Source: Lachnospiraceae bacterium UBA3762 (lineage in GTDB: Bacteria; Bacillota; Clostridia; Lachnospirales; Lachnospiraceae). Taken from it: a stretch of DNA of 64,000 nt. Shown in pieces: positions 1-6,539 of this stretch (position 1 is its first letter; each line of letters starts with the position of its first letter). The DNA is taken from assembly GCA_002371615.1 (NCBI GenBank), contig DFGA01000006.1, forward strand, positions 62,001-126,000. The letters are read 5' to 3'. The position numbers and the translations under genes were made by a program. The notes under the pieces are model-generated. The model searched no databases, was not told the origin of the DNA, and saw nothing but the letters and a program-made list of their open reading frames with translations.

Positions 1-701
1 TCGGTAAGCCCCATAACGGTCTCAATCGAATCTGTAAGCCTCTTTCCTATCCCTTCGCGAACTACAAGTCTGTCCACAACTATTTCTATGTTATGTTTTA
101 TATTCTTATCAAGCTTGATATCTTCGGTCAGTTCGTACATATTACCGTCGACCCTGACTCTGACGTAACCGCTTTTTACAGCACGCTCAAATATCTTGGC
201 ATGTTCACCTTTACGTCCCCTGACAACCGGTGCAAGCAACTGTATTTTAGTGCCCTCGGGAAGTGCCATTATGGAATCGGTCATCTGATCAACACTCTGC
301 CGTTTAATCTCTTTACCGCAGTTAGGGCAGTGGGGTACTCCTATTCTCGCATACAGCAGTCTCAAATAATCATATATTTCCGTGACCGTACCTACGGTTG
401 ATCTCGGATTTTTGTTGGTCGATTTCTGGTCTATTGAGATCGCAGGCGGAAGTCCTTCTATCGAATCAACTTCAGGCTTTTCCATCTGCCCGAGAAACTG
501 CCTGGCATATGAAGAAAGCGACTCCATATATCTTCTCTGTCCTTCGGCGTATATCGTATCAAATGCAAGGGATGATTTTCCCGAGCCGGACAGCCCTGTA
601 AGCACAACAAGTTCGTTTCTAGGTATATCTATATCAATATTGCGCAGATTATGCTCTTTGGCACCCCTTATCCTTATCATGGGGTTTATTTTTTCAGTCA
701 T
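1..701 (-). CDS. uvrA: Excinuclease ABC subunit A, N-terminal part (cut by window edge)
   Basis: UvrA is the damage-recognition ATPase of nucleotide excision repair and hands lesions to UvrB. The first 233 codons are present and the rest lies beyond base 1. The start MTEKINPMIRIRGAKEHNL is typical of the family. A Walker A motif (GLSGSGKSS) lies at about residues 33-41, followed by the UvrA stretch YAEGQRRYMESLSSYARQFL and, near residue 120, the first two cysteines (CPNCG) of the first zinc module. The ATG at 701-699 has GAGGTG seven bases upstream. Its start overlaps the stop of the upstream DHHW gene by eight bases, so translation is probably coupled. It is the last visible gene of the operon that begins with uvrB. 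Identity is certain; completeness cannot be judged here. Confidence 0.95.
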   Translation of the reverse strand, partial: MTEKINPMIRIRGAKEHNLRNIDIDIPRNELVVLTGLSGSGKSSLAFDTIYAEGQRRYMESLSSYARQFLGQMEKPEVDSIEGLPPAISIDQKSTNKNPRSTVGTVTEIYDYLRLLYARIGVPHCPNCGKEIKRQSVDQMTDSIMALPEGTKIQLLAPVVRGRKGEHAKIFERAVKSGYVRVRVDGNMYELTEDIKLDKNIKHNIEIVVDRLVVREGIGKRLTDSIETVMGLT

Positions 702-2214
702 CGTATTTCACCTCAAATGATTCAAGTAAGAAAGTGTTTCCCGATCCGTCCGTGGCAAAAAGATCGATCCCGGACTGTGCCATAAACCTTCTTTGTATCG
801 AGAGCGAGAACCTGTTTACTCCCTCTTCTTCGGACTGTCTGTAAAGTCCGGAATACTCACACTCAATACACTCATCATCCGTTCTTGCGTAAACATTCAC
901 ATCTTCTGACCCATCGGCAGCATTGATGACTCCGTCCATTTTGAATATTGCCGTTGTATCTGCGGGATCAAGATATATGTATGAGCCTGAAACCTTTCCT
1001 CCCGAAACGTTTGTAATATCATATGTTACGCCGGGGTTATCCGTATATGTGCCGTCTCCCATATACGCAGGCTCATATCTGTAATTGCTAAAATCACTTG
1101 TAAGCGGCATTTCGCTTGAGATAGAACGTTCGGCAGTCTCAAATATGACCATATCGGGAAACGTAAGATTGACAAAATACTGAACGTAATCGTAATTCTG
1201 CCTGTGAACAAAATAAACTTCCCGAAAACGGTTATCGTAAAACTTTTGATACGATTGAAAGTAACTGTCCGTAAACACAAGAAGTCTGCGATTATTCGGC
1301 GCAGTAGCATTTATATGATGAGTATAGAACGTATCGGTCTCGCAATCCATATATGGCTTCAGAAGTTCGGTATAATCCGCGGTCTCATCATCTCTGAGTT
1401 TGTAGAGAGGTATGTCCTCATCTATTTCAAACTTTGCATTATCCAGACTGTCAACATGAACCGTCTCAAGGTCAAAGTTTTCCTCTTTAAGCGGCGGAAC
1501 ATCGTCAAACCACTCCTGAACCTTCTGATCTATGAGACTGTGTCCTATAAAAGCACCCCTGTCGTTCCAGTGCGTAACATCATAAAGCCTGTTATACAGA
1601 AGAACGTTTTCCTTAGCCGCCAGCAGATAATCCTTCGGATTGATGTACTCCACACCGCTATCTTTCATCCTCTCATCCAGATATTCCAGAACTGCTGTAT
1701 TATTCTCGTTAACATGCACCGTATGAGGAAAATATTCCGAATATATCGTTTTCTTGTCCGGACATACAAAATACAGAAAACGTATATCTTTTGATTCCAG
1801 ATAGTCGTTTGTCTTCTCAAGAAAGCCGACCATCGAATCTATGTATTCCTTATCAGTGTTAAGTCTCTGATAGGCCGCGATATAATCCTTGTCCTTGTAA
1901 TATATGTTCCCTTCCTCTCCCCACATAAACAGAGGATTGACCATGGTATGGAAGAGGGCATTGTTTGCTTCGGTATAAGCCGCAATGGAACTTTCACGGA
2001 ATCCTATCCTGTCATCCACATATTCTTCAACTGACTTTATATAATTCTCGGATAATTCAAACTCAGGCCAGTCGGCAAGCTTCTTGTTCTCATATTCGGA
2101 GATCTGGTCGCGTTTAAAGTTCATAAAGACAACAGGCAGAATAAGCGCCGCAACAAATGAGGCGATAAACACATAAGATGCTATATGATTGTAATCAAAA
2201 CTCTTTTTGGACAT
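694..2214 (-). CDS. DHHW / AlgX-AlgJ-like SGNH-type protein
   Basis: A 506-residue membrane-anchored protein with one N-terminal transmembrane segment (about residues 12-32) and a large domain that should lie outside the membrane. It carries the DHHW/AlgX-like signatures: a DVTHWNDRGAF motif (the Asp-His pair) near residue 215 and LLVFTDSYFQ near residue 310, supplying the candidate nucleophile Ser. Proteins of this family act with MBOAT acyltransferases such as AlgI to O-acetylate secreted polysaccharides. The MBOAT gene lies only six bases upstream, which strongly supports that pairing. The acceptor polymer is unknown. No good Shine-Dalgarno is near the ATG, so coupling to the upstream gene is likely. 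The 3' end overlaps uvrA. Family assignment is good; substrate is inference. Confidence 0.8.
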   Translation of the reverse strand: MSKKSFDYNHIASYVFIASFVAALILPVVFMNFKRDQISEYENKKLADWPEFELSENYIKSVEEYVDDRIGFRESSIAAYTEANNALFHTMVNPLFMWGEEGNIYYKDKDYIAAYQRLNTDKEYIDSMVGFLEKTNDYLESKDIRFLYFVCPDKKTIYSEYFPHTVHVNENNTAVLEYLDERMKDSGVEYINPKDYLLAAKENVLLYNRLYDVTHWNDRGAFIGHSLIDQKVQEWFDDVPPLKEENFDLETVHVDSLDNAKFEIDEDIPLYKLRDDETADYTELLKPYMDCETDTFYTHHINATAPNNRRLLVFTDSYFQSYQKFYDNRFREVYFVHRQNYDYVQYFVNLTFPDMVIFETAERSISSEMPLTSDFSNYRYEPAYMGDGTYTDNPGVTYDITNVSGGKVSGSYIYLDPADTTAIFKMDGVINAADGSEDVNVYARTDDECIECEYSGLYRQSEEEGVNRFSLSIQRRFMAQSGIDLFATDGSGNTFLLESFEVKYDD

Positions 2215-2220
2215 ATCACA

Positions 2221-3651
2221 CTAGAACCTGAAATAAATAAACGGTGAATACGTGGAATTAACAATAAATATAAAGCTTATAACCAAAAGAGCCACAAGGC
2301 ATACATGTCTTGCGATCCTGGGTAAGGGCTTGCTGCTGTCGCAAAACCATGCTATACGGCAGCTGATCACTCTGGGAGTTATCTGTGCCCAGGGAACGCA
2401 GCACAGTACCGCAATTATAAGGAAAAAAGCAAGTCTTGCATCAAGGAAGAATCCGGGAGAAAATGCATTGTAATCATGGCGTCCCATCCCGAACATGGCC
2501 TTGATATACGAAAAAGCCTCGGGAAGATCCTCTATCTTAAAGAGTACCCACCCAAGAGTCACCACGATCATCGTATATCCCCACTTAAGTATTGACACTA
2601 CCGCTTCCGGAAGTCTGAAAGGAAGATTCTTTCCGCGCAGTGCACGTTCTATCAGCATGAAGATGCCATGCCACAATCCCCACACAAGATATGACCAGGC
2701 TGCACCATGCCATATTCCCGTTGCGAGGAAAACGATAAGAAGATTGACATATACATTGCCCCTCCTGTTTCCTCCGAGGGGAATATAGAGATAATCCCTG
2801 AACCAGTTTGACAAGGTGATGTGCCATCTTCTCCAGAATTCGGTTATGGACTTTGAAATATAGGGATAATTAAAGTTCTCTCTGAAACTGAACCCGAAAA
2901 ACTTTCCGATACCTATTGCCATATCGGTATATCCGGAAAAATCAAAATACAGCTGAAGCGTATATAATATCGCGCCAAGCCATGCAATCACCGGCGAAAT
3001 ATTCTGAGGCGATATCTCAAATATCCGGTCGCAGACTTCACCGAGTGTGTTCGCAATAACAGCCTTCTTGGCAAGACCGGTTATGAATCTTTCGATCCCC
3101 TTCGAAAAATCATCCGCTGTGATCTTCGGCGAATCAAGTGTTTCCTTTACGTCGGAATACCTTATGATGGGACCTTGTAACAGCTGGGGAAACATTGATA
3201 TATACAGCGCATATTTAACCGGATCGGTCTCTACCGGACCGTTACGATAAACATCGATGATATACGACATGCACTGGAACGTGTAGAATGAGATCCCGAG
3301 CGGAAGTATGATCTCCGGCACCTGTATCGTACCATTAAACAGACTGTTTGCGGTCTCTATGAACATTCCGGTATATTTGAAATACAAAAGCGATCCGACA
3401 TTAATACAAACCGCAGCCGCAAGAACTGTCTTCTTAACGTTTCCGGATGTTTTTGCAATGACTATCCCGCAAAAATAATTGAATATTATCGATGCGAGCA
3501 GATAGACAAGATATTTCGGGCCGCCCCACGCATAAAAAATGAGGCTTGCAACAAGCAGAAAAATGTTGCGGGCCTTACGCGGCAGAATATAATAGCCGAG
3601 CAGTACAGCCGGCAAAAAAATACACAGGAATATAACAGAACTAAAAATCAT
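2221..3651 (-). CDS. MBOAT family O-acyltransferase (AlgI/DltB-like)
   Basis: A 476-residue polytopic membrane protein of the membrane-bound O-acyltransferase family, which moves acyl groups across the membrane for attachment to exported sugars or teichoic acids. It shows the family landmarks: FWRRWHITLSNWFRDYLYIP near residue 270, the glycine/arginine turn GGNRRG, and TGIWHGAAWSYLVWGLWHG near residues 310-330 containing the invariant catalytic His. Many hydrophobic segments run from the first residue to the C-terminus. Its ATG shares one base with the stop of the upstream glycosyltransferase (TAATG), and the AlgX-like partner follows after six bases. AlgI-type rather than DltB is favoured because dltA, dltC and dltD are absent and a DHHW protein is adjacent. 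Confidence 0.88.
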   Translation of the reverse strand: MIFSSVIFLCIFLPAVLLGYYILPRKARNIFLLVASLIFYAWGGPKYLVYLLASIIFNYFCGIVIAKTSGNVKKTVLAAAVCINVGSLLYFKYTGMFIETANSLFNGTIQVPEIILPLGISFYTFQCMSYIIDVYRNGPVETDPVKYALYISMFPQLLQGPIIRYSDVKETLDSPKITADDFSKGIERFITGLAKKAVIANTLGEVCDRIFEISPQNISPVIAWLGAILYTLQLYFDFSGYTDMAIGIGKFFGFSFRENFNYPYISKSITEFWRRWHITLSNWFRDYLYIPLGGNRRGNVYVNLLIVFLATGIWHGAAWSYLVWGLWHGIFMLIERALRGKNLPFRLPEAVVSILKWGYTMIVVTLGWVLFKIEDLPEAFSYIKAMFGMGRHDYNAFSPGFFLDARLAFFLIIAVLCCVPWAQITPRVISCRIAWFCDSSKPLPRIARHVCLVALLVISFIFIVNSTYSPFIYFRF

Positions 3652-4412
3652 TATCCGATCTTTTCCAATTCACTCTTAAGCTTAGATGCAGACCATCTTG
3701 TTACGGTAACATCCGACTGCTTCTTGCCTCTTCTTGTAAGCTCGGCTACCTGTTTTAAATACTCCACGGTAACTTTTGATGACAGTTTTGACTCACCTGC
3801 GGGACGCGCCTGAAACTTATAAGGTATTTCAACAACTGTTCTGTAGCTGCCCATGGCAAGTACTTCTACCATGATCTTCCAGCCTATGGGACGAAGATCC
3901 GCGCCTTCAATAACACTTCTTCTGAACATGAACAACCCGCTTGTGGGGTCAGTGATCTTGCGAAGGGAAGGCAGCATTATCTTGCCGATGTACCTTGCCA
4001 CACCGGATACAAGCTTACGATACGGTCCCAGACCTCCGTCACTGCCGCCGGGAATAAATCTCGAAGGCACACAGAAGTCCACTCCGGTCTCCATCACAGC
4101 ATACATTGACCTGAGTATTGCCGGGGGATGCTGAAGATCCGCATCCATTACAGCGATATAGTCTCCCTTGGCAAGCTTGAATCCCTCAAGAACAGCAGTA
4201 GCAAGACCTTTTTCCGTCTCGCGGTGTTCCATCCTGACATTGGGATTTTCTTCCATAACCTTTTTTATTGCATCCGGAGTATTATCGGTGGAATCATCCA
4301 CGAAGATCACTTCATAATCTATACCCCGAAGCGCATAATCTATCTGGTTTGTAAGGTTGCCTACATTTTCCGACTCATTATATGTAGGTACTACAACCGA
4401 AATCTTACTCAA
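3651..4412 (-). CDS. Glycosyltransferase family 2, polyprenyl-phosphate sugar synthase-like
   Basis: A 253-residue GT-A glycosyltransferase resembling dolichol/polyprenyl-phosphate mannose synthases. The N-terminus ISVVVPTYNESENV, the DDSTD nucleotide-sugar motif near residue 40 and the DADLQHPP metal-binding motif near residue 92 are intact. There is no C-terminal transmembrane pair, so the enzyme is probably cytosolic or peripheral. It would charge undecaprenyl phosphate with a sugar that a GT-C enzyme then uses outside; a GT-C candidate lies at 31885-33315, but a link is only inferred. The start is a TTG at 4412, nine bases after GGAGG that sits inside the 3' end of uvrB, so it is translationally tied to uvrB. 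The C-terminal 35 residues are basic. Confidence 0.82.
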   Translation of the reverse strand: MSKISVVVPTYNESENVGNLTNQIDYALRGIDYEVIFVDDSTDNTPDAIKKVMEENPNVRMEHRETEKGLATAVLEGFKLAKGDYIAVMDADLQHPPAILRSMYAVMETGVDFCVPSRFIPGGSDGGLGPYRKLVSGVARYIGKIMLPSLRKITDPTSGLFMFRRSVIEGADLRPIGWKIMVEVLAMGSYRTVVEIPYKFQARPAGESKLSSKVTVEYLKQVAELTRRGKKQSDVTVTRWSASKLKSELEKIG

Positions 4413-4416
4413 TTGG

Positions 4417-6393
4417 CTAATCCTCCAAATACTTCTTTAACTCTATCATACTGTCACGAAGCTGTGCAGCCGACTCAAAATCAAGCTCCGCTGCAGCCCT
4501 GCGCATCCGTTTTTCCACATCGGCAATAAGCTTGCGAAGCTCCTTCTCATCCATGGACTCGGGATCTTTGGCAAATCCCGCCTCTTCCTTGGCGATCTCT
4601 TTGTGAATGCTGATAAGATCCCTGACCGCTTTTCGTATCGTAGTGGGAGTGATCCCGTTCTCTTTGTTGTACTTATCCTGAATGGCCCGGCGCCTGTTCG
4701 TCTCATCAATGGCCATTTTCATGGAATCCGTCATGATATCGGCATACATGATGATACGTCCGTCGCTGTTTCTGGCTGCTCGTCCTATTGTCTGTATAAG
4801 CGATGTACGGGAGCGCAGGAACCCTTCCTTGTCCGCATCAAGTACCGCTACCAGTCCAATCTCTGGAATATCAAGACCTTCCCTTAAAAGATTGATCCCG
4901 ACCAGCACGTCAAAAACATCAAGACGCATATCCCTGATGATCTCGGCACGCTCAAACGTGTCGATATCGGAGTGGAGATATCTGACCCTTACTCCGACCT
5001 CTTTCATATAAGCCGTCAGATCCTCGGCCATACGCTTTGTAAGCGTAGTCACAAGAACCTTATTCCCTGATTTTACCTCCTTGCGGCATTCCGCAATCAG
5101 ATCATCTATCTGTCCATCGGTGGGCTTGACCGTAACAGGCGGATCAAGCAGCCCCGTCGGCCTGATAATCTGCTCGGTCCTAAGCAGTTCATGCTCTTCC
5201 TCATAAGATCCGGGTGTGGCTGACACGAACATCATCTGGTCTATTTTACCTTCAAACTCCGTAAAGTTCAAGGGACGGTTATCCTTGGCGGATGGCAGTC
5301 TGAAGCCGTAATCCACAAGGGATTTCTTCCTCGCCTGATCTCCGTTATACATGGCACCGAGCTGCGGTATGGTCATATGCGACTCATCCACTATTATGAG
5401 GAACTCATCCGGGAAATAATCCATAAGAGTATAGGGCGGATCTCCGGGCTTACCGCCTGTCAGATGTCTCGAATAGTTCTCTATTCCCGAACAGAATCCG
5501 GTCTCAAGAAGCATCTCGATATCAAACCTTGTCCGCTCGCTGATACGCTGGGCTTCAATAAGCTTATCCTCACTTTTGAAGAACTTCACCTGCTCGTTAA
5601 GTTCCTCTTCTATCGTTGATACGGCACGGACAAGCTTGTCCTGCGGTATTACATAATGGGAAGCCGGAAATACGGCAAAATGGTTAAGTACGGCGCTGAC
5701 CTTCCCCGTAAGCGGGTCGAATTCGGATATCCTGTCTATCTCATCCCCGAAGAACTCTATGCGGACCGCAACGTCACTCTCCCATGCAGGAAATACCTCA
5801 ACCACATCCCCCATGACACGGAAACGTCCCCGGGTAAAATCAATCTGGTTACGTTCATAGCTGATATCGATAAGCTCCCTTACCACATCATCCCTATCTT
5901 TGGTCATGCCGGGTCGTAGCGATACGATCATGTTCTGATAATCCGAAGGGGATCCGATACCGTATATGCATGATACGGAGGCTACAACTATAACATCACT
6001 TCTCTCCGAAAGAGATGCTGTTGCCGAGAGCCTGAGCTTATCTATCTCGTCATTTATCGCGGAATCCTTCTCTATATATGTATCCGACGAAGGGATATAG
6101 GCCTCCGGCTGGTAATAGTCATAATAGGACACAAAATACTCCACCGCATTCTCGGGGAAGAACTCTTTCATTTCAGAATACAGCTGCCCCGCCAGTGTTT
6201 TATTATGGCTGATGATAAGTGTCGGCTTGTTAAGCGCTGCTATCACATTTGCCATTGTAAAGGTCTTGCCGGATCCCGTAACACCAAGCAGCGTTTCAAA
6301 CTGGTTACCGGATCTGAATCCGTCAACAAGTTCTTTTATTGCCCTCGGCTGGTCACCGGTTGGCTTGTATTCCGAGTGAAGCTTAAATTCCAT
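4417..6393 (-). CDS. uvrB: Excinuclease ABC subunit B
   Basis: UvrB is the helicase-like core of the UvrABC repair machine; it is loaded by UvrA, verifies the lesion and recruits UvrC. At 658 residues it has the usual length. Visible are the N-terminal FKLHSEYKPTGDQPRAI, Walker A GVTGSGKTFTMANV, the DESHMT box, the helicase C-terminal motifs (GLDIPE, QTIGRAARN) and the terminal UVR domain (AAAELDFESAAQLRDSMIEL) that contacts UvrC. The ATG at 6393 is chosen because it follows GAGG by nine bases and gives the family N-terminus; an in-frame ATG at 6462 would add 23 unrelated residues. A LexA-type box lies 77 bases upstream. The gene heads an operon with three envelope genes and uvrA. Confidence 0.97.
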   Translation of the reverse strand: MEFKLHSEYKPTGDQPRAIKELVDGFRSGNQFETLLGVTGSGKTFTMANVIAALNKPTLIISHNKTLAGQLYSEMKEFFPENAVEYFVSYYDYYQPEAYIPSSDTYIEKDSAINDEIDKLRLSATASLSERSDVIVVASVSCIYGIGSPSDYQNMIVSLRPGMTKDRDDVVRELIDISYERNQIDFTRGRFRVMGDVVEVFPAWESDVAVRIEFFGDEIDRISEFDPLTGKVSAVLNHFAVFPASHYVIPQDKLVRAVSTIEEELNEQVKFFKSEDKLIEAQRISERTRFDIEMLLETGFCSGIENYSRHLTGGKPGDPPYTLMDYFPDEFLIIVDESHMTIPQLGAMYNGDQARKKSLVDYGFRLPSAKDNRPLNFTEFEGKIDQMMFVSATPGSYEEEHELLRTEQIIRPTGLLDPPVTVKPTDGQIDDLIAECRKEVKSGNKVLVTTLTKRMAEDLTAYMKEVGVRVRYLHSDIDTFERAEIIRDMRLDVFDVLVGINLLREGLDIPEIGLVAVLDADKEGFLRSRTSLIQTIGRAARNSDGRIIMYADIMTDSMKMAIDETNRRRAIQDKYNKENGITPTTIRKAVRDLISIHKEIAKEEAGFAKDPESMDEKELRKLIADVEKRMRRAAAELDFESAAQLRDSMIELKKYLED

Positions 6394-6469
6394 ATAATCG
6401 AACCTCGAACACACTGTATTTTCTACCTTGGAAGTGTAACATTTTTTACAGGATTTGTCCACAGATTTT

Positions 6470-6483
6470 CAAACATCTGTTCG
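6470..6483 (-). promoter_or_regulatory. LexA (SOS) box upstream of uvrB
   Basis: On the minus strand the sequence reads CGAACAGATGTTTG. It fits the Gram-positive LexA/DinR consensus CGAACRNRYGTTYC at every position except the last base. It partly overlaps a possible -35 (TTGAAA) for uvrB, a normal place for a repressor site. uvrB is a classical SOS gene, so this is very probably a functional operator. It lies between divergent genes; for the plus-strand gene it sits upstream of the likely promoter, so an effect there is less certain. Confidence 0.8.
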
Positions 6484-6527
6484 AATACGGTGTTTTATTT
6501 CATATACCTTTTTTTGATTTTTTGCAT

Positions 6528-6533
6528 TATAAT
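6528..6533 (+). promoter_or_regulatory. -10 box of the plus-strand receptor/EAL gene, leaderless arrangement
   Basis: A perfect TATAAT lies only six bases before the ATG at 6540. Transcription from it would begin at or next to the A of the start codon, giving an mRNA with no leader. No Shine-Dalgarno sequence precedes the ATG, which agrees with this. No convincing -35 is seen at the expected spacing (6505-6510). Confidence 0.45.
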
Positions 6534-6539
6534 AATTAT

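Noticed and set aside
382..720. Open plus-strand frames across the uvrA start region
   Set aside because: They are antisense to the clear uvrA N-terminus on the minus strand (Walker A and zinc cysteines), which is in the expected operon position.
6394..6462. N-terminal extension of uvrB to an ATG at 6462
   Set aside because: The extra 23 residues are not UvrB-like and the ATG at 6393 has its own ribosome site and gives the normal family start.
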